Positions 45,461-56,976 of a stretch of 64,000 nt of DNA are shown piece by piece. How positions within the stretch are numbered: the stretch's first letter is position 1; every line of letters begins with the position of its first letter. The position numbers and the translations under genes were made by a program. This DNA is from Cepaea nemoralis (lineage: Eukaryota; Mollusca; Gastropoda; Stylommatophora; Helicidae). The stretch covers positions 542,501-606,500 of the forward strand of contig JACEFZ010006258.1 in the NCBI GenBank assembly GCA_014155875.1, given 5' to 3'. Under the pieces are notes generated by a model. The model did not search any database, had not been told where the DNA came from, and saw only the letters and a list, made by a program, of their open reading frames with translations.

Positions 45461-46072
45461 AAATTGGAATATTCTTCAACAAGTGAATCGGTACAATTAC
45501 CTCGGAACAGTCGTAACATCTGATGGGAGATGCCTTGAAGAGATTAGAACAAGAATCGCCATGGCGAAAGTAGCCTTTAGCAAGATGAAAAACATACTGA
45601 CCAATAGAAAGATGTCAATTGAAACTAGAAAAAGAGTGTTGAGGTGCTACATAGAGCCTTTACTTTTGTATCGATGTGAAACTTGGACAATAAGCAGTCA
45701 GGCTGAAAAACGTCTGATGGCTGCAGAAATGTGGTTTCTAGGGAGAATGCAAAGAATACCATGGACAGACATAAAAACCAATTACCAATTATTACAGGAA
45801 ACAAACGAAAATCGTAAATTGATTAGAGAAATTAGACGTAGACAGTCAACTTGTTTTGGTCATGCTATGAGAAGAAATGGATTGGAGAACTTGGTGACAA
45901 CTGGCAAGATTGAAGGGAACAGACCAAGGGGAAGACCGAGAAGTAAATACCTGTATGGCTTGGCCACATGTCATGGTCGAGAGAGGAACACTGAGCTTAT
46001 CCACGACTCTGGTGATCGAGTGAAATGGCGAGTCATGACCGCCCACGCTTTCCGGCATGGCACATGATTGAT
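45461..46072 (+). mobile_element. R1-like LINE (host), 3' end
   Basis: Open frame 45,447-46,067 of about 200 codons: LQQVNRYNYLGTVVTSDGR, RTRIAMAKVAFSKMKNILTN, KRVLRCYIEPLLLYRCETWT, AAEMWFLGRMQRIPWTDIK, KLIREIRRRQSTCFGHAMRR, RGRPRSKYLYGLATCHGRER, KWRVMTAHAFRHGT then stop. It is the clearest C terminus of this family in the window. Confidence 0.9.
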
Positions 46073-46670
46073 GGATAGCACTTCAGCACTCTCTTTCTTA
46101 CATTCAATGATAGAGACATATTGCATAAGATATTCTTCATTTTCTCAAATGCAGCCTTTACATGCCCTATTCTGCTCTTTATCTCTGTTGCGCATCTTCC
46201 ATCTGATGTTATAACTGTCCCTAGATATTTAAAACTACCCACTTGGCGAAGAATTTTCCCTTCTATCTCTATTTCACATTTTGGTATCACCTTTTTCTTT
46301 GATATCACTATTGTTACTGTTTTCTTGATATTCAATGGGTGTCCTTTCTTTGCACTCTCTGTTACTACAATGTCCAACAATTGTGGTAAGTTTTTTTCAT
46401 TATCCGCCACCAATACTGTATCATCTGCATATCGTATAATGTGCATATTATAACCACCCGGGAAGGTTAACCCGGTCAACAAATGCCTGCAGATGTAGGA
46501 TGTGTCGGCCTAGAGGCGCAAGTATCGCAGCCCTGCTGTAAACAGGCACAACGCAATTACGTCTAAAACAACATTCCGGGCGAACGCAGAGGAAGAAGAA
46601 GATAGTAAAACCTCCGAATATTATTCCTGGCTTCTCTTTGATCTCTCTCATTATTACCACGAAAGTAAAC
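46073..46670 (-). mobile_element. LINE-F RT fragment with small nested insert
   Basis: Minus-strand frame 46,033-46,482 codes for IIRYADDTVLVADNEKNL (YADD intact), LDIVVTESAKKGHPLNIKK, GSFKYLGTVITSDGRCATEI and NILCNMSLSLNVRKRVLKCY. Higher coordinates hold VIMREIKEKPGIIFGGF, split by an insert at 46,459-46,598. It abuts the tail of the R1-like LINE. Confidence 0.8.
46459..46598 (+). mobile_element. ~140-bp short retroposon with (GAA)n tail
   Basis: Interrupts LINE-F between codons that are contiguous at 24,500-24,530. It ends GGAAGAAGAAGATAG. Flanks ATTATAACCACC and ATAGTAAAACCTCC could be a decayed TSD. No A or B box is convincing; it may instead be the truncated 3' end of a LINE. Confidence 0.5.
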
Positions 46671-46679
46671 AAATAATAG

Positions 46680-47590
46680 GATGACACGCGTACGGCGATA
46701 GATCGTCCTTCTGTTCACATGAGAGGTCACATTTGGCGATATTATCCCTCGTCGCTGAATCAGTTAATTCGCATATTTAGCGATTCCATATCAGAACCGG
46801 TTTCAGGTGTTTGAATGCTTCTAAAACTCTCCAAAGACGTTACGTTCAGAAGGAATCCACTCCCTCTAGCCACGACTTCCAGATGTGCTCCGCAGCCAGG
46901 AGATGACATTACAAAACTAACCGCTTCCGTGATACCATTAATCAGAGGTCATGCCAGTGCTGTTCGGTCCCGTGGTGTCATTCCCGCCCTGTCCGCAATC
47001 ACCTTGAAACACGTGCATGAAAGGAAACATGGCTGCCATTAATCTAAAAACAAAACTGGGCTACTCAACTGAAACAATATAAGCATAATAGTATCTGTAG
47101 TCGTGTATACATCTCTGACATGCGAGACCCTCATTTCCCTACGACTACCCAAGAAGACCCAGGCTACGATCCCAGAATGAGTGGAATTAGAAACGGAGAG
47201 ATGAAAATAAATACGATTTAGCTGGTGGGACGATTTCCTATATTACTGTCATGTCACACATGTAGCAATGCTGGAGTGCCCCAGGGAATCCTCCGTTGTC
47301 ATTGATAACACAATTGCTTCTTTTCCTACGGCGGTCTCTAAGTGGCCTCCTCTTTACCTTGGTGAAGTGTGTGTTTGCTTAAGGAGAATGTGTGTTTATC
47401 AGAGTGGTTCAACACGACGAAGGTTCTCAAACTGTTGTTAGGGGCTGAGTTATTTTTAATGCAAGGGTAGGGAAGTTGGGTGCAGTCTATAGCAATATCA
47501 TCATCGACGATATCATTGTCAGTATGCACATATTCATCGTTATCATCATTATTGTTATCATGACATCTTCTTCGTCTTCTTTCTTGTCTT
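46680..47590. other. Non-repeat stretch, no gene recognised
   Basis: No frame above 80 codons and no element match. Confidence 0.45.
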
Positions 47591-47601
47591 GACCATTGTT
47601 A

Positions 47602-47712
47602 TTCTTTCTTTCTTTCTTTCTTTCTTTCTGTTTTTTATGTCTGTCTGTCTGTATTTTTTCTTAATTTTTCTTCCTCTTCTCTGTCTTCCTCTTCTTCTTC
47701 TCCAGAGTTCCT
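47602..47712. repeat. (TTTC)n and TCT-rich tract
   Basis: CTTT repeat 47,602-47,630, then pyrimidine-rich TCTGTCTGTCTG and CTTCCTCTTC to about 47,705. Confidence 0.85.
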
Positions 47713-48260
47713 CTTTGGAGGTTAGCAAGTCACACCCAGCCATGCACCTGACAGGTCAGAGTGTCCGACCTGGACATGTACTTGTGTCAGGTTTACCTCC
47801 ACTAAACAGATTCCACCCAAAATAACGAGCTCTGTCTACCAGTGGTTAGGTTTTCTGTCCTTCAATAAAACGAGGACAAATGGCCGTAGGCCTACTCCTT
47901 GCGATTTCCAACTGCCGTGGATTTTCTTTTACCAACACAACTTGCTTACGGGATCTCTAGTTTTTCGCCTATCCGGGAAGGCTAGGTATTGAACCTCCTT
48001 ACCCAAGAGATGGGGAGGGATGCGTGATACCATTAGATACCAAGGCAACTCTATGCTGGGAATATAACCAGGGCCTTCTGCTACTGAAGCGGACATTGTA
48101 AGGTCTCAACCACGCGCTTAAGATCAGAATGCAGCATAAAGAACACGTGCCAACGAAAAGGGGGAGACTGCAAGTCCTCAGTAAAATATGAATAAAATTA
48201 GTGGAACTGTGTTAAAGCTGTGGATATGGAAATGTTGAGTTTCGTGCCAGTATATGTATT
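47713..48260. other. Non-repeat stretch, no gene recognised
   Basis: No coding or RNA feature recognised. Confidence 0.4.
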
Positions 48261-48266
48261 TGTTCC

Positions 48267-48293
48267 CTGATGAAGGCTAGTCGACGCAACGTC
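48267..48293 (+). other. CTGATGA...CAACGTC hammerhead-like motif
   Basis: CTGATGA at 48,267-48,273 keeps the conserved hammerhead core; a GGC/GAC imperfect hairpin follows, then GCAACGTC where GAAACGTC would be expected. Stem III is unclear. It resembles the motif at 21,609-21,644. Confidence 0.3.
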
Positions 48294-48389
48294 TCTGAAT
48301 TTTTTTTGTTTCGACATTATGTTCTGTAAAGCTGCATTACTCCCTGAAATATGAGCGTTATATAAAAAAAAAGTGAGATGCATATACTT

Positions 48390-48592
48390 CACAGGACGTC
48401 GCAGTCTACCTCAGCGTTTTGGTGGTAAGTTTACGTTCAGTAATTTACCATTGCTTTCGGAACGACGGGCACTTATACCAGTTTTTTTTAAACTATCGCA
48501 AGGTGGTTTGCATCTAAATCACCCGCAGCTGTGTTTCGAACGCGGAATGCGGGTTTACGAATTGCATTCTCAAATCCTTCGTCACAGAGCCG
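48390..48592 (-). mobile_element. SINE-1 with recognisable tRNA-like head
   Basis: Minus strand: CCGGCTCTGTGACGAAGG head, CGTTCGAAACACAGCTGCGG with B-box-like GTTCGAAAC near 48,533-48,543, core GAAAGCAATGGTAAATTACT, and end AGACTGCGACGTCCTGTGAAG. It has the same layout as the copies at 2427 and 55,803. Confidence 0.75.
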
Positions 48593-48845
48593 GTGAGTAT
48601 GATCTATTGCAGCCCCAAAAAAATGATTCATAAATTCAGTTCATATGATACAGGGTGTATTTTTAATGACTGTGTTGTGTTTGAAAATATTGCCGGTCCA
48701 AGATTTATATTCGCAAACCCTTCGTCACAGAGCCGGTGAGTATAATCTATTGCAGCCCCCAAAAAATGATTCATAAATTCAGTTCATATGATACAGGGTG
48801 TATTTTTAATGACTGTGTTGTGTTTGAAAATATTGCCGGTCCAAG
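48573..48845 (+). repeat. 143-bp tandem duplication
   Basis: CCTTCGTCACAGAGCCGGTGAG at about 48,576 recurs at 48,719; the following ~120 bp, including ATACAGGGTGTATTTTTAATG, also repeats. It spans the SINE-1 head and one end of the MITE, so duplication came after both were in place. Confidence 0.8.
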
Positions 48846-48995
48846 ATTGTTTTTAATGACTGTGTTGTGTTTGAAAATATTGCCGGTCCAAGATTTATAT
48901 TCACCCTCTGTCTAGTTCATGCAACATAATAGGTGAATGCAAAACTTGCATCGGCAATATTTTCAAACACTCGCAGTCATTAAAAATACACCCTG
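48794..48995. mobile_element. Foldback MITE, 202 bp, ~45-bp TIRs, TA target
   Basis: Left arm CAGGGTGTATTTTTAATGAC through GAAAATATTGCC is the reverse complement of 48,952-48,995, which ends TCATTAAAAATACACCCTG. TA lies on both outer sides (48,792-48,793 and 48,996-48,997). An internal ~48-bp repeat of the left arm starts at 48,845. TA target and CAGGG termini suggest an IS630/Tc/mariner-mobilised MITE. No coding capacity. Confidence 0.8.
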
Positions 48996-49064
48996 TATAA
49001 CTCTGCAGGATGCACCTGAAGAAATTCAGCGAAATATCTTCACGCGCCTTGTCATCCGACGAGG

Positions 49065-49250
49065 CGTCGTCTTTCCACAGATCTCAGTTCTTGGTGCTCT
49101 GGATCAACTCTGCTGATGATACTCCTCCATGCCACCGTCTCATATCCTCCAACATCATTTTCTCTTTGTCTGTATCTGTTCCCACCTTTCCAGCTGACAC
49201 GATATTCTCCAATGCCTCTTTTCTCTTCACATGACCAAAGAATGCTGTTA
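49065..49250 (-). mobile_element. LINE-F 3' fragment
   Basis: Matches the complement of the 3' part of LINE-F at 23,080-23,260: CCACAGATCTC, GGATCAACTCTGCTGATG, TTCTCCAATGCCTC and CACATGACCAAAGAA. Heavily decayed, no frame. Confidence 0.65.
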
Positions 49251-49454
49251 GCGACATATGCCAGGCTATAAATTAGTGAAATCTCTTGTTTGTAGCTACT
49301 GCGTTTAAAAGTCCCATGAGCCTATGGCGTCATCCAAGACCACTATCAATAAATCCCGTGAAGTGCGATGCAGGTGATACTGTCTTCGCAATCAATTCTC
49401 CTTGTTGTTCTTGACATGTCATAAGTTCTGATTCCATCCAGAATTTATTACGAA

Positions 49455-49600
49455 CGGCCAGACTTGAAATATCGCCAAACCCAAATATTGCCTGCTTCAA
49501 ATATCGCCTACTCCAAATATCGCCTGCTTCCTGCCCCAAATATCACCTTCTCCAAATAATCACCTGCTCCAAATATCACCTGCTCCAAATATCACTTACA
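49455..49600. repeat. ~18-bp tandem repeat, CTCCAAATATCACCTG type
   Basis: Seven or eight units of CTCCAAATATC-RCCTG, the first half with GCC and the second with ACC. Confidence 0.8.
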
Positions 49601-49630
49601 CTGACAGGCCATTATTTTATATCAGTCATG

Positions 49631-50106
49631 GATCATCATCATGTGCCATGCCGATCAGCTTCGGCGGTCATTTTCCGCCATCTTTCACGATCTCCAGAGT
49701 TTTGGATCAGCTCTGTGTTCTTGTCTCGGCGATACCAAGTGGCCAAGCCATCCAGATATTTACTTCTCTGCCTTCCCTTTGTACTTTTCCCCAAAATATT
49801 GCCAGTTGTCATCCAGTTCTCTGATCCATTTCCTCTCACAACGCGCCCCAAAAATGTGACTGTCTACACCTAATTTCTCTAATCAGTTTATAGTTCTCAT
49901 CTGCTTCTTGTAAGACTTGCTCATTCATTTTTCTGTCTGTCCATGGTATTCTTTGCATTTTCCACAGAAACCACATTTACACTGCCATCAGATGTTTTTT
50001 CAGCTTGTCTGCTCATTGTCTTCGTCTCACATCTATACAAAAGTATATGTTCTTTTAGCACTTCAACACTGTTTTTCTCCTTGCTATTGACATCTTTTTT
50101 ATAAAT
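49631..50106 (-). mobile_element. R1-like LINE 3' end
   Basis: Minus-strand 49,639-49,851 codes for QRSKYLDGLATWYRRDKN and ELIQNSGDRERWRKMTAEAD; the upstream part matches QEKNE and SRQAEKTSDGS. Tail ATGATGATGATCC at 49,631. Flanked by TTATTTTATATCAGTCAT (49,613-49,630) and TTATTGTATATCAGTCAT (50,128-50,145). Confidence 0.8.
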
Positions 50107-50125
50107 CATAGTTCACAAGCTGTCA

Positions 50126-50934
50126 TGTTATTGTATATCAGTCATATTTCATAGGCAGTGGCTGGCCGAGTGGCACAGAACGCTAGATTCTCCTTCTCCT
50201 TCAGGAGACCAGGGTTCGAATCATCGGTAAGGTGTGGTTGTTTTTCTGACGGGGGAAAAACAAAAATCCGAACCTGCACAGTTCGCGGCGACTGTACTAA
50301 AGTCTGTTTACTTTTGTCTGCCCCAATATAAAATTCCATATCTCATTAACCAACTGAGGGAAAATGATGAGATTTAGCATATAACCTTATCATTGCGTCC
50401 ACCCAAAAAAAACAAAAAAATGTTTGTTGTGGAGATTGTACAGCAGACTTCAAAGTTTGTTTATATGCGGTATATAATTTACGGGTCCGAGATGAAGTGC
50501 ACATTATTAGATGTATTACGACTTCACGCGAAAACATTAGCGTTGAATAGTTAATGTTTACGTGGGACATGGGATTGGCCTTATGACAAGAGCCTCGCGT
50601 AGTGGAACGGCGCATTACTGTAAAACAAGTTTGTTAGCGAGTATCACTAGTTTTTCATCAAAACATCAAAGAAATGTCACCGCTTTCCATGATTTAAGTT
50701 GCTGTTGAACCTATCAAAGACATATTTCTTGGGTGGGGGTAAATATAAGACGGCAGGAAAAATTTCATAACGATGCAACAGACAGTGTTCAAAATAAATT
50801 ATCGTGAATCAAGGCATTTGTTTCTGGACAGACTACAGCCGGGCAGCCTTAATTCTCAGGCTCAAGACCCCTCTGCCCTTCACTGCAAGATATTACAGGC
50901 ATTAGATGAGAGTTTTTTTTTTTTTTTTGGACAG
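50126..50934 (+). mobile_element. SINE-3 split by ~500 bp, flanked by 20-bp repeats
   Basis: The tRNA-like head is at 50,155-50,315: A box TGGCCGAGTGG (50,163-50,173), B box GGTTCGAATCA (50,213-50,223), then GGTAAGGTGTGG as in the 30.9-kb copy. The SINE-3 3' end (CTTAATTCTCAGGCTCAAGA then GATGAGAG and T16) is at 50,845-50,928. About 500 bp of unrelated DNA lies between. Direct repeats TCATAGTTCACAAG-TGTCA flank the whole at 50,106-50,125 and 50,935-50,954, with one mismatch. Confidence 0.75.
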
Positions 50935-50956
50935 TCATAGTTCACAAGGTGTCACA

Positions 50957-50991
50957 CATGCTCACACAAACACACACATACAATCACCTAT

Positions 50992-51023
<32 letters not shown>

Positions 51024-54000
51024 TCTCTCTCTCTCCCACACACACACACACACATACAGACACCACTTACATACGCATAAGCTCAGATAGTCACAAACAT
51101 ATGCAAACTCACATTCACATACTCACATACACATTTTTAAATACACAACCATATACACACTCACACATACACACAAATTCACATGCACACTTTCATTCAT
51201 ACACATAAGTACGCACAAACACATACTCACAAACACACACTCACAAGCACACACTCACACATACTCACACTCATACACATACGCTCAAATACACACGCAC
51301 ATACACACACTCAACATACACACTCACATACACACACTTACATACTCACTCACATACACACAGCCACATACACACACTCACAAACACACACTCACATACC
51401 CCACCCCACATACACACACTCACATACACACACTCACATACACACACTCACATACACACACTCACATACACACACTCACATACACACACTCACATACACA
51501 CTCACATACACACACTCACATACACACACTCACATACACACACTCACATACACACACTCACATACACACTCACATACACACACTCACATACACACACTCA
51601 CATACCCCACACTCACATACACACACTCACAACCACACTCCATACACACTCACATACACACACTCACATACACACACTCACATACACACACTCACATACA
51701 CACACTCACATACACACACTCACATACACACACTCACATACTCACTCACATACACACACTCACATACACACACTCACATACACACACTTCACATACACAC
51801 ACTCACATACACCACTCACATACACACACTCACATACACACACTCACATACACACTCCATACACACACTCACATACACCACACTCACATACACACACTCA
51901 CATAAAACACTCACATACACACACTCACATACACACACTCACATACACACTCACATACCACACTCACATACCCACACTCAATACACACACTCACATACAC
52001 ACACTCACATATACACACTCACATACACACACTCACATACTCACTCACATACACACACTCACATACATACACTCACATACACACTCACATACACACACTC
52101 ACATACACACACTCACATACTCACTCACATACACACTCACATACACACACTCACATACACACACTCCATACACACACTCACATACACACACTCACATACA
52201 CACACTCACATACACACACTCACATACACACACTCACATACACACTCACATACACACTCACATACACACTCTCACATACACACACTCACATACACACTCA
52301 CATACACACACTCCCATACAACACTCACATACACACTCACATACCACTCACATACCACTCACATACACACACTCACATACACACACTCCCCATACACACA
52401 CTCACATACACACACTCACCATCACACACTCACATACACACACTCACATACACACTCACATACACACACTCACATACACACACTCACATACACACTCACA
52501 TACACACTCACATACACACACTCACATACACACACTCACATACACACACTCACATACACTCACATACACACACTCACATACACACTCACATACACCACTC
52601 ACATACACACTCACATCACCCACTCACATACACACTCACATACACACACTCACATACACACTCACATACACACACTCACATACACACTCACATACACACT
52701 CACATACACACTCACATACACACACTCACATACACACTCACATACACACTCCCATACACACACTCACATACACCACTCACATACACCACTCCATACACAC
52801 ACTCACATACACACTCACATACACACTCACTACACACTCACATAAAACTCACATACACACTCACATACACACTCACATACACACACTCACATACACACTC
52901 ACATACACACACTCACATACACACTCACATACACACACTCACATACACACACTCACATACACCCCTCACATACATACACTCACATACACACACTCACATA
53001 CACACACTCACATACACACTCACATACCACACTCACATACACACTCACATACACACACTCACATACACACTCACATACACACTCACATACACACACTCAC
53101 ATACACACACTCACATACACACACTCACATACACACACTCACATACACACACTCACATACACACACTCACATACACACACTCACATACACACACTCACTA
53201 CACACACTCACACACACACACTCACATACACACTCACATACACCACTCACATACTCCCCTCACATACACACACTCACATACACACTCACATACACACACT
53301 CACATACACACACTCACATACACACTCACATACACACACTCACATACACACACTCACATACTCACTCACATACACACTCACATACACACACTCACATACA
53401 CACACTCACATACACACACTCACATACACACACTCACATACACACTCACATACACACTCACATACACACACTCACATACACACACTCAGATACACACTCA
53501 CATACACACACTCACATACTCACTCACATACACACACTAACATACACACACTCACATACACACTCACACACACACACTCACATACACACACTCACATACT
53601 CACTCACATACACACACTAACATACACACACTCACATACACACACTCACATACACACACTAACATACACACACTCACATACACACACTCACATACTCACT
53701 CACATACACACACTAACATACACACACTCACATACTCACTCACATACACACACTCACATACACACACTCACATACACACACTCACATACTCACTCACATA
53801 CACACACTAACATACACACACTCACATACACACTCACATACACACACTCACATACACACTCACATGCTCACACACTCTCACATAACACTTTCACAGTCAT
53901 ATACTCATAAATACACACACACACACACACGCACACACATACACACCTATACACACATTCTATCTTACACACATATACATCTCATGCACACACACACACT

Positions 54001-54040
54001 CACATGTACACACGTACACACACTCACACACACACAATAT
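50957..54040. repeat. CACACTCACATA minisatellite, 3 kb
   Basis: Mix of 14-bp (CACACACTCACATA), 12-bp (CACACTCACATA) and shorter units with CTCACTCACATA variants. The first 250 bp and last 150 bp are looser CA and CT repeats. G-poor on the plus strand. Open frames of Thr/His/Ser are by-products. Confidence 0.95.
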
Positions 54041-54436
54041 GCCAAGGCCATACTGTCATGAATCCCCAGCAATCAACGACCGCACCTCTCAATGATCTAC
54101 CACTCTAACAAAACAACCAGCCCAAAACACACTCCACACTTCAGCGACCTGACTGTTATCCCCAAAACACGACACCAGCAATAAACACACCGACAGATAA
54201 CAGCGTTGAGAAGCCTTCATCTCTTCTACATATCGGACACTCTCACCAATTTGCCATAGCAGCGATCACATGCCCTCTCGGATGGGGCATTTATTTATCC
54301 CCGGCGAGTCATCCTCACAACAGGAAGTGCAGTCCAAGATTGGAAACACTTGATCTCCAGGTACTTTCTGTACTGGGTGACCTGTAGCCACGGAGAGACA
54401 GAAAGCACATGCCACTATTGCTCTAGCGATGTGGAC
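54041..54436. other. Spacer with AC-rich start, no gene recognised
   Basis: Between two repeats; no motif assignable. Confidence 0.4.
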
Positions 54437-54437
54437 C

Positions 54438-54477
<40 letters not shown>

Positions 54478-54524
54478 TTCTTTACTTTTCTTTCTTTCTT
54501 TCTTTCTTTCTTTCTCTGCTCGCT
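54437..54524. repeat. (TTTC)n microsatellite
   Basis: CTTT repeat with one TTTACTTTT interruption. It sits at the 5' truncation point of LINE-B. Confidence 0.95.
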
Positions 54525-55802
54525 GGGCAGAGTATTTCAGCAACATCTTTAGTGCAACCTCTTTTTTAGATGATTAAACCATCAACTGCCTTCCTCAAGT
54601 TCTCAGTAATGATACTCTTGATGACCTGCCAACCATAGTGGAAGTAAACAAAGCCATCTAGCAATTTCCAGCGGTAAGGCGCCTGGTCCTGACTCCATCC
54701 CAAAAGAGATATACAAGGCAGGTGGGCCGGTCCTAATAGAGCAGCTTCACAGAGTCTTTACAAACATATAGATGAACGAGACCATGCCACAAGATTTCAA
54801 GGACGCATCAATAATCCACCTTTACAAACGTAAAGGAAACCACCGAGCCTCCCCCTTGTTCTCAACTGCAGGGAAGACACTCGCCAGAATTCTTCTCAAT
54901 CGCCTCATGGCCTATCTCGACCAAGGTTTTCTTCCTGAGAGCCAGTGTGGCTTCAGAAAAGAACGTTGAACTGTTGACATTATTTTCGCTGCAAAGCAGC
55001 TGCTAGTGAAATGTCAGGAACAGAACTCAGAAATGTTCTACACTTTCATTGACCTTACCAAGGCTTTTGATACAGTCAGCAGAGAAGGACAGTGGAAGAT
55101 TATAGCAAAATATGACTGTCCACGAGAGTTTGTCAAAATAGTGCGGCTATTTCATGATGGTATACAGGCAAGAGTACAGGAAAATGGTAAACTGTATGAG
55201 CACTTTCCTGTCACCAATGGAGTGAAGCAAGGATGCGTCCTGGCACCAACACTGTTCCGCCTCATTTTTTTCAGCTATGATAACGAATGCCTTCGAGAAC
55301 AACGACATTGGAATAGACATCAACTACCGCATGGATGGAAAGTTATTCAATCTCAGAAGGCTGAAAGCTAAAACCAAAACTAACAGCGACACAGCCAGAG
55401 AGCCCCTGTTCGCTGATGATTGCGCTCTATATGCCAACTCAGAGACAGACATGCAACACAATGTTTCAACTTTCTAATATGCCTGTGCCAACTTTGGGCT
55501 CAATATCAACTTGGAGAAGACTGTAGTTATGTACCAGCCAGCTCCAGGGAATAATCACACTGTGCCGAATATCAAAGTGAATGGTCATAGACTAAGTGTT
55601 GGAGACAAATTCACCTATCTTGGCAGCACTGTGTCACAAGCTGCCACAATCGATGACGAAGTGAATGCAAGAATCTCCAAGGCCAGTGCAGCCTTTGGCA
55701 GACTGTACAAGAATGTATGGAACATAAAATGAAACAAGCCTGCAATAAAAGTTGAAAGTCTACACAGCCGTTGTATTATCCACACTGCTATATGCTTGTG
55801 AG

Positions 55803-56048
55803 CCGGTCTCCCTGGCCTAGGTGTTAGCGTCTTTCTCCGTAATCCCGTATACTCTCGTGAGTGTTGTGATGTGCGCGAGAATTGGTAGCGGTTCTCGCCA
55901 CGACGGTAACTTACGGGGTATGTCAGCCGGTCGCTTAGAAAGCAATGGCAAACTATTGAGCGTAATCTTGCCTAGTACATCAACAGCAGCTGAAAAATGC
56001 TGGTGTTGACTGCAACGTCCTGTATGGAATATGCAAAAGGAAAAAAAA
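55803..56048 (+). mobile_element. SINE-1 nested in LINE-B
   Basis: Splits the LINE codons LLYACE/TWTVYQ. Flanks TATGCTTGTGAG (55,791-55,802) and TATGCGCGTGAA (56,049-56,060) are a decayed TSD. Starts CCGGTCTCCCTGGCC, core AGCAATGGCAAACTATTGAG, end TTGACTGCAACGTCCTGTATGG with an A-rich tail. Confidence 0.85.
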
Positions 56049-56227
56049 TATGCGCGTGAAACCTGGACTGTTTATCAGCGACACGCTAGGAAATTAAACC
56101 ACTTCCACACTGTCTGCCTTAGGAAGTTACTGAAGATTACATGGCAAGACAAGATCCCAGACACTGAAGTCCTAGAAATAGCGTCCATGCCCAGTATCCA
56201 CACTCTACTGATGAATAATCAGATTCT

Positions 56228-56515
56228 CTGCAGGTCAGCATGGTCGAATGGGTAAGAACGAGTGTTCTTAAACAAACGGTGTGCTGATGTCGAGGTAAGC
56301 GGCTCAACCCTTACACCGGACAGCTGGACTAAAATGTTGACCTGTCGTCCTTGACTTGGGGGCGTAAATTACAAGTACCTCTGAAGTCGGACTGGGTTCG
56401 CCTGATGGCGATTGACACTGTTAATATGGAAAGCTAACCCACACACAAAATGCAGTCCATCACTACTATAAATAGTGTGTATGGACTACGCTTGAGTTCA
56501 AAGCGAGGGAGCAAA
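56228..56515 (+). mobile_element. SINE-2 nested in LINE-B, 14-bp TSD
   Basis: Flanks AATAATCAGATTCT (56,214-56,227) and AACAATCAGATTCT (56,515-56,528). A-box-like TGGTCGAATGG, tRNA-like head and CTCAACCC near the B box, then TTGACTTGGGGGCG, GTACCTCTGAAGTCGG. A-rich end at about 56,508. Same family as 33,481-33,700 on the other strand. The duplicated AA at the left edge of the insert is counted in the TSD. Confidence 0.87.
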
Positions 56516-56976
56516 AACAATCAGATTCTTTGGGCTAGTCACTTAACTCGCATGCCAGATCACAGGCTCACTAAAGGCATTTTTTTACGGCGATCAGCGT
56601 TGTGGTAAACGCTCCCAAGGCGGCCAGAGCAAATGCTTTAAAGACACTGAAAATCTCACTGAAAGCTTTTGGAATTCATCATGACACTTGGGAGAATGCT
56701 GCCAAAGACCGGAATTCGTGGCGTACATCATTACGCAAGGGTGCAGTCACTTGTGAAGCAAACAAGACTGCAAGAGCTGTGAAGAAAAGGCTGGACAGAG
56801 AAACCACTTCAGGAGTTCCTCCTCCTGGAACGTTAAACATTCTTTGCCCACATTGTCAAAGAATATTTAAAGCCAAAATATGCCTTATCAGCCATCTTAG
56901 AACTTATGAATCCATACTTTCAACTCCACTGAATGAAATGAGTGGTCACCATCATTCTTGATGGGCAAACAACACC

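Larger units (their letters stand above)
54525..56960 (+). mobile_element. LINE-B, pre-RT to zinc-finger C terminus, with two nested SINEs
   Basis: Order: RWAEYFSNIFS, LPTIVEVNKAI, (K)APGPDSIPKEIYKAGGP across frameshifts, FKDASIIHLYKRKGNH, FLPESQCGFRKER, FYTFIDLTKAFDTVSREG (block A), NGVKQGCVLAPTLF (block B), LFADDCALYANSETDMQ at 55,409-55,460 (catalytic FADD intact), FTYLGSTVSQAATIDDEV, then SINE-1, [23 protein letters not shown]-2, and ASHLTRMPDHRLTKG to the C-terminal ILCPHCQRIFKAKICLISHL. The last zinc ligand His appears as Tyr. Frames break at about 54,655, 54,840, 54,968, 55,270 and 55,476. The element is 5'-truncated (no endonuclease); RTE-like layout. Confidence 0.9.

Noticed and set aside
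51183..51905. 240-codon His/Thr/Ser frame
   Set aside because: Translation of the CACACTCACATA array.
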